Positions 33,415 through 43,237 of a stretch of DNA of 64,000 bases are shown in pieces. Where the stretch lies: positions 62,001 through 126,000 of the forward strand of contig NZ_CANLNH010000006.1 in assembly GCF_947492535.1 (NCBI RefSeq). Direction: 5' to 3'. The first letter of the stretch is position 1. Each line of letters begins with the position of its first letter. The DNA is from an uncultured Dokdonia sp. (GTDB lineage Bacteria; Bacteroidota; Bacteroidia; Flavobacteriales; Flavobacteriaceae). Both the position numbers and the translations under genes were made by a program. The notes beneath the pieces are model-generated. The model saw only the letters and a list, made by a program, of their open reading frames with translations. It searched no databases and had not been told where the DNA came from.

Positions 33415-34413
33415 ATGACCCATATTGATTTAGGAAAATTAAAAAACGCAAGAATTCTTGTTACTGGAGGTGCAGGTTTTATAGGCTCTAACTTATGTGA
33501 ATACCTATTACAACATGGAGCTGTAGTACACTGTTTAGATAATTTTACTACGGGTCATAAAAAGAATTTGAGTACAATTATTGATCATCCTAACTTCACC
33601 TTATTTACGGGGGATATTCGTAATCTTGACGATTGTAAACGAGCTGTAGCTTCTATGGATTATGTTTTACATCAAGCTGCATTAGGTTCTGTTCCTAGAT
33701 CTATAAATGATCCGATCACCACAAATGATGTGAATGTAGGAGGGTTTTTAAATATGCTTACGGCGGCCAGAGATGAAAAAGTAAAACGCTTTGTGTATGC
33801 AGCAAGTTCATCTACGTATGGTGATTCTAAAATACTACCAAAAGAAGAAGCTATTATTGGGAAGCCATTATCTCCTTATGCGATTACAAAATATGTAAAT
33901 GAATTATATGCAGACGTATTTTATAAAGTGTATGGTTTAGATACTATTGGACTTCGTTATTTCAATGTTTTTGGGAGAAGACAAGATCCAAATGGGGCAT
34001 ATGCCGCTGTAATCCCTAAGTTTATAAAACAATTTATAGATCATGAATCTCCAGTTATAAACGGAGACGGTTCCTTTTCAAGAGATTTTACATATATAGA
34101 TAATGTTATTGAAATGAATGTAAAATCAATGCTTACTACAAATTCAGAAGCTTTGAATACTGTTTATAATGTTGCCTATGGAGAACGAACCACACTTAAA
34201 GAATTAACTGAATTATTAAAAAATACATTAACTCAATACGATACTGCCATACATGATGTTTCTATAACGTATGGTCCAGAAAGAGTAGGTGATGTACCTC
34301 ATTCTTTAGCTTCTATACATAAAGCAGTTTCTCTTGTAGGGTATGATCCAAAATACGACTTAGCCAAAGGAATAGACGAAGCAATGAGTTGGTATTGGGA
34401 ACATTTAAAATAA
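33415..34413 (+). CDS. UDP-N-acetylglucosamine 4-epimerase (TviC/WbpP type)
   Basis: 332 residues. [19 protein letters not shown] is the NAD-binding Rossmann motif; [11 protein letters not shown] carries the catalytic Tyr and Lys pair, and SSTYGD is the Ser-containing active-site stretch. [14 protein letters not shown] and [14 protein letters not shown] are typical of the WbpP/TviC group of short-chain epimerases that convert UDP-GlcNAc to UDP-GalNAc. It is followed 5 bases later by the dehydrogenase that would oxidise the product, so UDP-GalNAcA is the expected sugar. Confidence 0.9.
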   Translation: MTHIDLGKLKNARILVTGGAGFIGSNLCEYLLQHGAVVHCLDNFTTGHKKNLSTIIDHPNFTLFTGDIRNLDDCKRAVASMDYVLHQAALGSVPRSINDPITTNDVNVGGFLNMLTAARDEKVKRFVYAASSSTYGDSKILPKEEAIIGKPLSPYAITKYVNELYADVFYKVYGLDTIGLRYFNVFGRRQDPNGAYAAVIPKFIKQFIDHESPVINGDGSFSRDFTYIDNVIEMNVKSMLTTNSEALNTVYNVAYGERTTLKELTELLKNTLTQYDTAIHDVSITYGPERVGDVPHSLASIHKAVSLVGYDPKYDLAKGIDEAMSWYWEHLK

Positions 34414-34418
34414 CATAT

Positions 34419-35696
34419 ATGACAGATATAAAAATAGCAATTATTGGGCTAGGATATGTAGGATTACCTTTGGCGCGTCTATTTGCTACTTCGTATGACG
34501 TAGTAGGATTTGATATAAAAGAAGAACGTATACAGGAGTTGAATCAAGGAGTTGATAAAACATTAGAAGTTTCTCAAGAAGAACTCAAATCGGTTTTGAA
34601 AGATGCTGATGGAGTGGGTAATGGTCTTTATTGTACGAGTTCATTAAAAGATTTAGAAGACTGTAATTATTATATTATTACAGTTCCAACCCCTATAGAT
34701 AAGAATAACAGGCCTGTACTAACACCTTTATATAAAAGTAGTGAAGCTATAGGATCCGTACTTAAAAAAGGAGATATTGTCATCTATGAAAGTACTGTAT
34801 ATCCTGGTGTTACAGAAGAAGAGTGTGTTCCTGTACTAGAAAAAGTAAGCGGATTAACATTTAATCAAGATTTTTATGTAGGATACTCTCCAGAACGTAT
34901 TAATCCAGGTGATAAGTTACATACAGTCGATAAAATATTGAAAGTAACTTCTGGCAGTACTCCAGAAATAGGAAAGAAAGTAGATGCGCTATATGCTTCG
35001 GTTATTACTGCTGGAACTCATTTAGCGCCAACAATCAAGGTCGCAGAAGCGGCAAAAGTAATTGAAAACTCTCAACGTGATATTAATATTGCTTTTGTCA
35101 ATGAGTTGGCAAAAATATTTAATCTCATGGGCGTAGATACACAAGATGTCTTAGCTGCAGCAGGAACAAAATGGAACTTCTTGCCTTTTAAACCAGGATT
35201 AGTAGGCGGGCATTGTATAGGCGTAGATCCTTATTATCTGGCTCAAAAAGCACAAGAATTAGGGTATCATCCAGAAATTATTTTAGCTGGAAGAAGGTTG
35301 AATGATAGCATGGGTGCTTATGTCGCGTCTGAAGTGGTGAAGTTAATGCTTCAAAATGATATTAAAGTAAATGGTGCTCAAGTGCTAGTACTCGGAATCA
35401 CCTTTAAAGAAAACTGCCCAGATGTTCGTAATACGAAGGTAGTAGATGTTATTAGAGATCTGAAGGAATATGGAGTACACGTAACGGTATATGATCCATG
35501 GGTGAATCCTCAAGAAGTAAAACATGAGTATGGTCTAGAAGCTATTACTACAATACCTACTACTAAGTTTGACGCCATTGTTCATGCAGTAGCACATAAA
35601 AAGTTTTCTGAAATAGATATTACCTCATTTAAAAAAGAGAATGCTATCATCTATGATGTAAAAGGAGTATTAGAATCGGTAAACGGGAAGTTATGA
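34419..35696 (+). CDS. UDP-N-acetylgalactosamine 6-dehydrogenase (TviB/WbpO type)
   Basis: 425 residues; I choose ATG 34419 ([21 protein letters not shown]). The N-terminal NAD domain has GLGYVGLP, and the active site segment [15 protein letters not shown] contains the catalytic cysteine of UDP-sugar dehydrogenases. [11 protein letters not shown] and the C-terminal UDP-binding domain are present. The pair with the epimerase implies UDP-GalNAcA. It overlaps rmlB by 4 bases (ATGATG and TGA). Confidence 0.92.
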   Translation: MTDIKIAIIGLGYVGLPLARLFATSYDVVGFDIKEERIQELNQGVDKTLEVSQEELKSVLKDADGVGNGLYCTSSLKDLEDCNYYIITVPTPIDKNNRPVLTPLYKSSEAIGSVLKKGDIVIYESTVYPGVTEEECVPVLEKVSGLTFNQDFYVGYSPERINPGDKLHTVDKILKVTSGSTPEIGKKVDALYASVITAGTHLAPTIKVAEAAKVIENSQRDINIAFVNELAKIFNLMGVDTQDVLAAAGTKWNFLPFKPGLVGGHCIGVDPYYLAQKAQELGYHPEIILAGRRLNDSMGAYVASEVVKLMLQNDIKVNGAQVLVLGITFKENCPDVRNTKVVDVIRDLKEYGVHVTVYDPWVNPQEVKHEYGLEAITTIPTTKFDAIVHAVAHKKFSEIDITSFKKENAIIYDVKGVLESVNGKL

Positions 35697-36742
35697 TGAA
35701 GATATTAGTTACGGGAGGTGCTGGTTTTATTGGATCGCATGTAGTAAGAAGGCTCGTAATGACCTATCCAGAATACCATATCTATAATTTAGATGCCTTA
35801 ACGTATGCGGGAAATTTAGAAAACTTAACTGATATAGATCAAGCTCCAAATTATACCTTCCTTAAAGCAGATATTACTGATGCAAGTCATATTCAAACGC
35901 TTTTTGAAACCTATAGATTTGATAAAGTAGTACATCTTGCCGCAGAATCCCATGTAGATCGCTCTATCAAAGACCCTTTAGCTTTTGTGAGAACAAATGT
36001 TATAGGGACAATGAATCTGCTCAATGCCTGTACATCTATTTGGAAAGAAGATACAGAAAATAATTTATTCTATCATATTAGTACGGACGAAGTGTATGGA
36101 TCTTTAGGAGCAGATGGACTCTTTACAGAAGAGACTTCCTATAGCCCTAACTCTCCGTATGCTGCTTCAAAAGCAAGTTCTGATCATTTTGTAAGAGCAT
36201 ATGGCGAAACGTATAATTTCCCTTTTATTATATCCAATTGTTCTAATAATTATGGACCCAATCATTTTCCGGAAAAATTGATTCCATTATTTATTAATAA
36301 TATTTTAGAGATGAAACCATTACCTGTATATGGTGATGGCAATTATACGCGAGATTGGTTATATGTACTAGATCATGCCATTGCAATTGATACGATTTTG
36401 CATAAAGGCAAAGTAGGAGAGACGTACAATATAGGTGGTTTTAATGAGTGGAAAAATATAGATCTAGTACACTTATTATGTGACATGATGGATGATACGC
36501 TTTCGCGAAAGCGTGGCACTTCAGCATCCCTCATTACATATGTTAAAGATCGTCCTGGCCATGACAAACGCTATGCAATAGACGCTTCAAAAATTAATAA
36601 AGAATTAGGTTGGAAACCTTCTGTTACTTTTGAAGAAGGATTAAAAGCAACTATAGATTGGTATTTAAACAATAAGACGTGGCTAGAACAAGTTACATCG
36701 GGTGATTATCAAGACTATTATACAAAAATGTATCAATCATGA
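35693..36742 (+). CDS. rfbB: dTDP-glucose 4,6-dehydratase
   Basis: 349 residues. [18 protein letters not shown] is the NAD-binding motif, [12 protein letters not shown] and STDEVYGSL are hallmark segments of RmlB, and [12 protein letters not shown] carries the catalytic Tyr and Lys. It makes dTDP-4-keto-6-deoxyglucose, the second step of L-rhamnose synthesis. The gene carries a palindrome copy (36497-36514) that encodes TLSRKR within a loop. It overlaps rmlA by 4 bases. Confidence 0.97.
   Translation: MMKILVTGGAGFIGSHVVRRLVMTYPEYHIYNLDALTYAGNLENLTDIDQAPNYTFLKADITDASHIQTLFETYRFDKVVHLAAESHVDRSIKDPLAFVRTNVIGTMNLLNACTSIWKEDTENNLFYHISTDEVYGSLGADGLFTEETSYSPNSPYAASKASSDHFVRAYGETYNFPFIISNCSNNYGPNHFPEKLIPLFINNILEMKPLPVYGDGNYTRDWLYVLDHAIAIDTILHKGKVGETYNIGGFNEWKNIDLVHLLCDMMDDTLSRKRGTSASLITYVKDRPGHDKRYAIDASKINKELGWKPSVTFEEGLKATIDWYLNNKTWLEQVTSGDYQDYYTKMYQS
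36497..36514. repeat. Palindrome copy inside rmlB
   Basis: An 18-base perfect palindrome with GCTTTCGCGAAAGC, encoding TLSRKR in a surface-loop region of the dehydratase. Confidence 0.75.
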
Positions 36743-37593
36743 AAGGAATTGTTTTAGCAGGAGGCGCAGGTACTCGTTTATATCCTCTCACTATTGCGGT
36801 AAGTAAACAATTACTCCCCGTATATGATAAACCTATGATTTATTATCCTATTTCAGTATTGATGCTCGCTGGAATACGTGAAATATTGATCATTACTACA
36901 CCCGAAGATCAAGATTCTTTTAGGAAGCTTTTAGGAGATGGATCTGCTTTAGGCTGTGAGTTTCAATACGAAGTACAAGCTAAGCCCAATGGACTCGCCG
37001 AAGCCTTTATTATCGGAGAAAAGTTTATAGGTACAGACAAGGTAGCTCTTGTTTTAGGCGACAATATTTTTTATGGAAATGGGCTTAGTAAATTATTACA
37101 AAGTAAGGTTGAGGTAGATGGAGGTGCAATATTTGCGTATCCTGTGCGTGATCCTGAACGATTTGGTGTGGTTACTTTTGATGAAAATAACAAAGCAACA
37201 AGTATTGTAGAAAAACCGAGTTCTCCCAAATCTAACTATGCAGTGCCTGGACTTTACTTTTACGATAATAATGTAGTCGAAATAGCAAAATCGATTCAAC
37301 CATCGGCTAGGGGAGAAAAAGAAATCACAGCAATAAATCAGGCTTACCTTTCTAAAGGTAAATTAGATGTAGTTGTTATGAGTCGAGGGATGTCTTGGTT
37401 TGACACAGGAACGGTAGATGCGCTTGATGATGCTACAGAATTTATAAGAGTATTACAGCGTAATCAAAGTACGATGATCAGTTGTCTTGAGGAGATTGCT
37501 TATAAAATGTCTTGGATTACCTATGACACCTTAAAAGAGAGTGCAAAACGATATGGTAAAGGGAATTATGCAAATTATATTAATACGTTATAA
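36739..37593 (+). CDS. rfbA: Glucose-1-phosphate thymidylyltransferase
   Basis: 284 residues, the usual length. [38 protein letters not shown] is the RmlA signature, with GDNIFYGNG and [19 protein letters not shown] the substrate-binding blocks. It forms dTDP-glucose, the first step of rhamnose synthesis. The start overlaps the stop of rmlB and the next gene begins on the following base, so the four rml genes are tightly coupled. Confidence 0.97.
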   Translation: MKGIVLAGGAGTRLYPLTIAVSKQLLPVYDKPMIYYPISVLMLAGIREILIITTPEDQDSFRKLLGDGSALGCEFQYEVQAKPNGLAEAFIIGEKFIGTDKVALVLGDNIFYGNGLSKLLQSKVEVDGGAIFAYPVRDPERFGVVTFDENNKATSIVEKPSSPKSNYAVPGLYFYDNNVVEIAKSIQPSARGEKEITAINQAYLSKGKLDVVVMSRGMSWFDTGTVDALDDATEFIRVLQRNQSTMISCLEEIAYKMSWITYDTLKESAKRYGKGNYANYINTL

Positions 37594-38145
37594 ATGGAAG
37601 TAAAAAAGACTTCTTTTAAAGATTTGATGATTTGTAAACCATCTATCTTTGAAGATAAGCGAGGTTATTTTTATGAGTCCTATAACGCAAAGGTTTTTGA
37701 GGCTAAAACTGGGCTGTCTCCACATTTTATACAAGATAACCAGTCACAATCTACCTATGGTGTTTTAAGAGGATTACATTTTCAAATTGGTGAAAAGGCG
37801 CAAGCAAAACTCGTACGTGTGTTAAGCGGAAAAGTACTAGACGTTGTTGTAGACTTACGCAAGGAAGAGCCTACGTTTGGACATTCATTTTCTATTATCC
37901 TTTCTGCAGAAAATAAAACACAACTTTTTATTCCTAGAGGATTTGCGCACGGTTTTTTAGTATTAAGTGATCATGTTACTTTTTTTTATAAATGCGATAA
38001 CTATTATCATAAAGAAAGTGAGAGAGGGCTTAAGTATAATGACCCTAGCTTAGGAATTGATTGGCAACTTGATGAAACAGCATTAATTTTATCGGAAAAA
38101 GACCAAAAACTTCCAAGTTTCGAAACCTTAAAATCTCAGTTGTAA
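37594..38145 (+). CDS. rfbC: dTDP-4-dehydrorhamnose 3,5-epimerase
   Basis: 183 residues. The RmlC cupin is evident from FEDKRGYFYESYNAKVF, QDNQSQSTYGVLRGLHFQ (with the catalytic His), KLVRVLSGKVLDVVVDLR, and FIPRGFAHGFLVLSDH. Product is dTDP-4-keto-L-rhamnose. It abuts the stop of rmlA and is followed by rmlD after 4 bases, in the order rmlB-A-C-D. Confidence 0.96.
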   Translation: MEVKKTSFKDLMICKPSIFEDKRGYFYESYNAKVFEAKTGLSPHFIQDNQSQSTYGVLRGLHFQIGEKAQAKLVRVLSGKVLDVVVDLRKEEPTFGHSFSIILSAENKTQLFIPRGFAHGFLVLSDHVTFFYKCDNYYHKESERGLKYNDPSLGIDWQLDETALILSEKDQKLPSFETLKSQL

Positions 38146-38149
38146 GGCA

Positions 38150-39010
38150 ATGCGTCTTCAAACATCACATAAAAAAATTCTGATTACTGGAGCAAATGGT
38201 CAGTTAGGAAATGCTTTAAAAGCAGTATCTCTTGATTTTACCGAATACGATTACATATTTGCCTCAAAAATGATGGTAGATATCACTTCTGAAAATGCTA
38301 TTAAAGAAGCGATACAAACCTATCAGCCTGATATTATAATAAATACAGCTGCATATACAGCTGTAGATGCGGCAGAAACAAATGAGGAAGAAGCATATTT
38401 ACTTAATGAAAAGGCTGTACATTCATTAGCCACATTATGTGCTAATCATAAGATTACATTGATTCATATTTCTACAGATTATGTTTTTGATGGAAATTCA
38501 AGTATTCCGTATACAGAAACAAGTACCCCAAATCCCCAAACTGTCTATGGGAAATCAAAATTGGCAGGAGAAATTGCTATTCAGGGTATAGAAAATCTTA
38601 CCTACGCTATTGTACGAACATCTTGGCTTTATAGTGATTATGGACACAATTTTTATAAAACGATGTTGCGATTAGGTATTGAACGAAGTAACATTTCTGT
38701 GGTTAATGATCAGCATGGTATTCCAACATTTGCAAATGATTTAGCTAGAGCAATTCTTCGACTAATACCTCAATTAGATGATGTATCTAAGGGAGTATAT
38801 CATTACAGTAATACAGGAATTACGACTTGGTACGCTTTCGCGAAAGCAATATTTAAGTACTCAAAATTAGATGTAAAAGTGATGCCTGTTAGTTCTAAAG
38901 AATATCCTACAGCTGCAAAACGGCCAAAGTATAGTATCTTGGATTGTACAAAAATTAAAAAAACATTTGAAGTTTATTGCCCTTTTTGGGAAGAGGCACT
39001 AAAAAAATGA
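38150..39010 (+). CDS. rfbD: dTDP-4-dehydrorhamnose reductase
   Basis: 286 residues. ILITGANGQLGNALKAV is the NAD(P) motif; INTAAYTAVDAAE, STDYVFDG, PYTETSTPNPQTVYGKSKLAGE (catalytic Tyr and Lys) and YSDYGHNFYKTM are all RmlD features. It performs the last reduction to dTDP-L-rhamnose. A palindrome copy at 38834-38847 encodes AFAK within WYAFAKAIF. The gene ends 11 bases before the MBOAT gene. Confidence 0.96.
   Translation: MRLQTSHKKILITGANGQLGNALKAVSLDFTEYDYIFASKMMVDITSENAIKEAIQTYQPDIIINTAAYTAVDAAETNEEEAYLLNEKAVHSLATLCANHKITLIHISTDYVFDGNSSIPYTETSTPNPQTVYGKSKLAGEIAIQGIENLTYAIVRTSWLYSDYGHNFYKTMLRLGIERSNISVVNDQHGIPTFANDLARAILRLIPQLDDVSKGVYHYSNTGITTWYAFAKAIFKYSKLDVKVMPVSSKEYPTAAKRPKYSILDCTKIKKTFEVYCPFWEEALKK
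38834..38847. repeat. Palindrome copy inside rmlD
   Basis: GCTTTCGCGAAAGC encoding AFAK. Confidence 0.75.
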
Positions 39011-39021
39011 TTTAAAAACAT

Positions 39022-40464
39022 ATGCTATTTAACTCTATAGATTTTGTACTGTTTTTGCCTATAGTATTTTTAATCTATTGGGGAGTCGTATATAAATCTA
39101 TAAAGCTTCAAAACATATTTATTATAGTTGCTAGCTATTTCTTTTATGGTTGGTGGGACTGGCGTTTTTTGTTTCTTATAGCGACAAGTACTTTAGTTGA
39201 TTTTTTTATTGGAATAGCTCTTGAAAAACAGGACTTACAGAAAAAGCGTAAGGCCTTATTATGGGTGAGTATTCTTACCAATATTGGGATTTTAGGTTTT
39301 TTTAAATACTATAATTTCTTTCTTGATAATTTTGTGAATGCATTCTCTCTTTTTGGAAAAGAATTTTCTGCTACAAGTTTACAGATTATAGTGCCTGTTG
39401 GTATCAGTTTTTATACGTTTCAAACAATATCTTATAGTGTAGATGTGTATAAGAAGAAGATTTCACCTACAACAGATTTTTTTGCTTTCGCAGCATTTGT
39501 ATGTTTCTTTCCACAACTGGTCGCAGGACCGATAGAAAGGGCGAAGCATTTACTCCCGCAGTTTAAAAGAAAACGTAATTTTGTTTACGATGAGGGTGTT
39601 GATGGTTTAAAACAAATTCTTTGGGGTTTCTTTAAGAAAATGGTGATAGCAGATAATTGTGCTCGATATGCTGACCTTGCTTTCTCAAATACTACAGACT
39701 ATACTAGTAGTTCACTAGTTTTAGGAGTTTTATTTTTTTCGTTTCAGATTTATGCAGATTTTTCTGGGTATTCCGATATAGCTATTGGAGTAGCTAGACT
39801 ATTTGGTTTTAATCTTAAACAAAATTTTGCCACGCCCTATTTTTCGAGATCTATCATAGAGTTTTGGCGGCGATGGCATATCTCGCTTTCTACATGGTTT
39901 AGAGATTATGTATATATTCCATTAGGAGGAAGAAGAAGTTCTACGATAGGGTTTATTCGTAGTATACTTATAGTTTTTGTTATTAGTGGTTTTTGGCATG
40001 GAGCATCTTGGACTTTCATTATTTGGGGGGGGTATCATGCTGTTATGTATTTAATAACCTATTTTTTTGCAAGCAAAGGTCAAGTGAAAAAAAGCGTAAC
40101 TATTATTGATAAGGTTGTGTGTATTTTTAAGATTATAACTACTTTTTCTGTAGTTTCTATTGGGTGGATATTTTTTAGAGCAAAAAACTTAAATAGTGCT
40201 TTTGAATATATAACTCATTTATTTTCAAAATCTCTATTTAGTGTGCCTAACTTTGCAGATATAAGAAGTCTTAGTGTAGTTTTGTTTTTTATAACCTTAC
40301 TACTAATGATAGAATGGAAAGGAAGAGAAGCACCATATGCTATTAAATATATACTATATAAAAAGCACAAAATTATGCGATGGTCTTTTTACGCGTTATT
40401 ATTATTCTTTATTGGGATGTATACAAATACGGATGAAATACCATTTATATATTTTCAGTTTTAA
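39022..40464 (+). CDS. MBOAT family O-acyltransferase (AlgI-like)
   Basis: 480 residues with about ten to twelve membrane helices. GGRRSSTIGF follows FWRRWHISLSTWFRDYVYIPL, and ISGFWHGASWTFIIWGGYH carries the catalytic His of the family. AlgI-like proteins pass acetyl groups across the inner membrane to polysaccharide acetyltransferases on the outside. The next gene encodes an SGNH-type protein, which would be the periplasmic partner. Substrate sugar cannot be read. Confidence 0.95.
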   Translation: MLFNSIDFVLFLPIVFLIYWGVVYKSIKLQNIFIIVASYFFYGWWDWRFLFLIATSTLVDFFIGIALEKQDLQKKRKALLWVSILTNIGILGFFKYYNFFLDNFVNAFSLFGKEFSATSLQIIVPVGISFYTFQTISYSVDVYKKKISPTTDFFAFAAFVCFFPQLVAGPIERAKHLLPQFKRKRNFVYDEGVDGLKQILWGFFKKMVIADNCARYADLAFSNTTDYTSSSLVLGVLFFSFQIYADFSGYSDIAIGVARLFGFNLKQNFATPYFSRSIIEFWRRWHISLSTWFRDYVYIPLGGRRSSTIGFIRSILIVFVISGFWHGASWTFIIWGGYHAVMYLITYFFASKGQVKKSVTIIDKVVCIFKIITTFSVVSIGWIFFRAKNLNSAFEYITHLFSKSLFSVPNFADIRSLSVVLFFITLLLMIEWKGREAPYAIKYILYKKHKIMRWSFYALLLFFIGMYTNTDEIPFIYFQF

Positions 40465-40466
40465 TT

Positions 40467-41387
40467 ATGAAAAGGTTTATTAAAGACATACTATTATTTA
40501 TTCCTTTTGCTATAGTTTTTTACTGTATTGGAATTTTTGTTTTTGGTGAAATAATGCCTTCTTTTTTAAAACCTAATTTAAAATCTACTAGGAATATAGG
40601 CGGATATACATGTACTCGGCTTAATGAAGTTAAGACAGTTTCTAATGTTGATGTTTTGTTTTTAGGGAGTTCTCATGCATATCGCGGTTTTGATACTCGT
40701 ATATATAAAGAAAAAGGGATTCATTCGTTTAATTTAGGTACGAGTGCACAAACACCTTTACAAACTAAGTTTTTATTAAACCGTTATTTAGACAAAGTAA
40801 ACCCTAAAGAAGTTGTATTACAGGTATCACCTTTTATCTTTGCAATTGAAGGAATAGAATCTACTGTGGATATAATTTCTAATGATTTTGTAGATCTGCA
40901 ATCGGCAACTTTGACCTTAAAACTGAAAGATGTAAATGTGAGTAATGCATTGATATATTCTAGTCTTGAAGATATTTTTAAGAAAAAATCGACATATAAA
41001 GAAGAGAGTACATTCGGTAATAAAGTATATATTCCAGGTGGTTATGTAGAAAGTAATGATACTATCTATCGAGGGAATCAGTACATTATCACAGATTTTG
41101 AATTTAAAAAAATACAGCTAAAAGCGTTTGATGACATAATTACGCTATTAAAAGACAAAGGTATTACGTATCATTTAGTGTATGTACCAATTACTAAACC
41201 TTTATATACTAGCATTTCTAAACAGTTAGATTTTGAATCTTTAATGAATATCTATGGAGGATATCATGATTTTAATAAAATAATATCTCTTGACACTACT
41301 TATTTCTATGATAGACATCACCTTAATCAAAAAGGAGCAAAGATTTTTAATAATAAGCTTATAGAAGAATTGAAATTATCACAATAA
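40467..41387 (+). CDS. SGNH-hydrolase-like partner of the MBOAT protein
   Basis: 306 residues. An N-terminal membrane anchor (about 8-28) precedes a soluble domain that begins DVLFLGSSHAYRGFDTRIYKEKG, where GSSH matches the catalytic Ser block of SGNH hydrolases. Near the C terminus FYDRHHLNQKGAKIF contains the Asp-x-x-His pair. It resembles AlgX/AlgJ-type acetyltransferases that add acyl groups to periplasmic glycans. It begins 2 bases after the MBOAT gene. The assignment as acetyltransferase rather than hydrolase is inferred from context. Confidence 0.8.
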   Translation: MKRFIKDILLFIPFAIVFYCIGIFVFGEIMPSFLKPNLKSTRNIGGYTCTRLNEVKTVSNVDVLFLGSSHAYRGFDTRIYKEKGIHSFNLGTSAQTPLQTKFLLNRYLDKVNPKEVVLQVSPFIFAIEGIESTVDIISNDFVDLQSATLTLKLKDVNVSNALIYSSLEDIFKKKSTYKEESTFGNKVYIPGGYVESNDTIYRGNQYIITDFEFKKIQLKAFDDIITLLKDKGITYHLVYVPITKPLYTSISKQLDFESLMNIYGGYHDFNKIISLDTTYFYDRHHLNQKGAKIFNNKLIEELKLSQ

Positions 41388-41504
41388 CCAACATGCTACA
41401 AATATTAAAATTTAGAAGTATATTCTTACACTATTATCTATTTAAAGACTATATCTTTAAAAGATAATATGATTATATTCAACACCTGAAAATAGCTTAT
41501 AAAC

Positions 41505-42032
41505 TTGAGGAAAATCATCAAATTATTAATTCTATTAGTTAGAAACTCTCCATTATTTAATGTAAGAGGTTTTAGGAGGGTTAAGTGGTTTTTATATCAA
41601 ACATATTATCGTTCTCCAGAACTATATGTCGGTGAAAAAGTAATCATTTCGGTGGCACATTCAAATAAAGATGCTCATTTTCTTTGTAAAGGAGAAGTAA
41701 ATATAGGAGCAGATACATATATTGATTATTCAGGAGGTATTATAATGGGCGATAAAATTGCTATTTCTGAAGGTGTTAAGATTTTTACCCATAATCATCA
41801 AATTCATGACGGCCATAAAAACTGGAAACTGAACCCTATTATTTTTTCATCACTAGAAGTTGATGATTATGTATGGATAGGTGCGGGTTCAATTATATTA
41901 CCTTCTGTGACTCATATAGCTGAAGGATCGATCATTGGAGCAGGTGCAATACTTACAAAAAATACAGAACCGTATGGTGTATATACTGGGAATCCAGCTC
42001 AAAAAACGATAAATCGAAGGATTCTAGATTAA
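41505..42032 (+). CDS. Hexapeptide-repeat acyltransferase
   Basis: 175 residues; the start is TTG 41505 (MRKIIKLLI), since no earlier ATG exists after the preceding gene. The left-handed beta helix is visible in repeated imperfect hexads (IGADTYIDYSGGIIMGD, IAEGSIIGAGAILTKN) and the HNHQIHDG loop contains the catalytic His of the family. Ends with GVYTGNPAQKTI, as in acetyltransferases of the CysE/maltose O-acetyltransferase type. It probably decorates the polysaccharide. Its stop overlaps the flippase start (TAATG). Confidence 0.88.
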   Translation: MRKIIKLLILLVRNSPLFNVRGFRRVKWFLYQTYYRSPELYVGEKVIISVAHSNKDAHFLCKGEVNIGADTYIDYSGGIIMGDKIAISEGVKIFTHNHQIHDGHKNWKLNPIIFSSLEVDDYVWIGAGSIILPSVTHIAEGSIIGAGAILTKNTEPYGVYTGNPAQKTINRRILD

Positions 42033-43237
42033 TGAAAAAGAAGATAGATTTATTAGTTTCATTTGGCATATATGGTATTGGTTTACTGTCATTTCTCATA
42101 ATTGAAATTGTAATCATAAAAAAGTACAATATTTCTAGTGTTGCAAATTGGTCATTTTATAAGTCTACTATTATTTTAATTGGTTCATTCACACTTTTAG
42201 GATATGATCAAGTTTTATTAAGAGATCCTAAATTAATTAAAATTCACTTTAAGAGATTTTTTACAAGAGCTTTAGTTGTCTCGTTGTGTAGTACATTGAT
42301 AATCTTTTTTGTAAAAGATTATTCTTGGGGAAATGCTTTTTTAATTTTCTTAGGTATTGTACTGTATGGACTTATGAATTATAATACAGCAGCGTCTAGA
42401 GCAAATAATAATTTATGGAAATCTCAATTTTCAAAAAACTTTTGGAAATTTTTTATTCTACTTTTATTACTGAGTAACTTCGTTCATGATATATTTTTAT
42501 GCTTTATTATTGCCTTTAGTCTAACAATAGTTTTCATCTTTTTTTTTAAAGGATATATCTCAAAAAATAATAAAAACCTTACTAATAATATCTCGGTTAA
42601 TGAAGCAGAGGGGCTGTCTAGAGCATTTTTAATCACTTCTATTACTTTATTGTTAGCAATTTATGGAGAACAATTTTTAATTAATCTCTACGGAGATGAA
42701 GTTGCTTCTGCACATTTGTTTAAATATTTTGCTGTTATTACTCCGATTGCATTAAGTTTAAATGGCTTTTTAGGTTTTTATTTAGGTCCAAAAATTATTA
42801 GAGAATCAAATTCAAAATCTTATAAAAGTTATAAGTTGTTATTTAACAGAGTGCTCCTTTTTTCTATTTTTAATACGTTGATATCTTCTGTAGTAGGGGT
42901 TTTATTTCTTAAATATTACCTAGATATAGATATACTTGATTTTGATTTTTCCTTGATTTTAACTTTATCTGGCGTAAGTTTTATTAGAGGTATTTACGTT
43001 ACAAATTCTGTTTATGTAGGTTTATATGCCAATAAATCTGAATTATTAGGAGTTGCTAGATATTTCGGAATATTTACTGCCTTATATTTGATTTCTATTG
43101 TAGTTGCATTGTTTTTATTTTCAGGTATATTTACAGCGCAAATTATTTCAGTTTTATCATTGATAAACTGGATATCAAGATTTGTTGTTTCAAATATATA
43201 TATAAAACGTATTCTAAATAAGAAAGCAGTTGTCTGA
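42032..43237 (+). CDS. Oligosaccharide flippase, Wzx-like (first copy)
   Basis: 401 residues with about twelve hydrophobic helices. The architecture and short loops with basic residues on the inside resemble the Polysacc_synt/MATE-fold flippases of O-antigen and capsule loci. It should move a lipid-linked oligosaccharide from the inner to the outer leaflet. A second flippase gene lies at 53322. It overlaps the next glycosyltransferase by 8 bases. Confidence 0.82.
   Translation: MKKKIDLLVSFGIYGIGLLSFLIIEIVIIKKYNISSVANWSFYKSTIILIGSFTLLGYDQVLLRDPKLIKIHFKRFFTRALVVSLCSTLIIFFVKDYSWGNAFLIFLGIVLYGLMNYNTAASRANNNLWKSQFSKNFWKFFILLLLLSNFVHDIFLCFIIAFSLTIVFIFFFKGYISKNNKNLTNNISVNEAEGLSRAFLITSITLLLAIYGEQFLINLYGDEVASAHLFKYFAVITPIALSLNGFLGFYLGPKIIRESNSKSYKSYKLLFNRVLLFSIFNTLISSVVGVLFLKYYLDIDILDFDFSLILTLSGVSFIRGIYVTNSVYVGLYANKSELLGVARYFGIFTALYLISIVVALFLFSGIFTAQIISVLSLINWISRFVVSNIYIKRILNKKAVV

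Noticed and set aside
41393-41467. Possible 24-residue peptide (MLQILKFRSIFLHYYLF...) between the SGNH and acyltransferase genes
   Set aside because: Too short, no conserved pattern, and likely chance in AT-rich DNA; a relic of a lost gene cannot be excluded.
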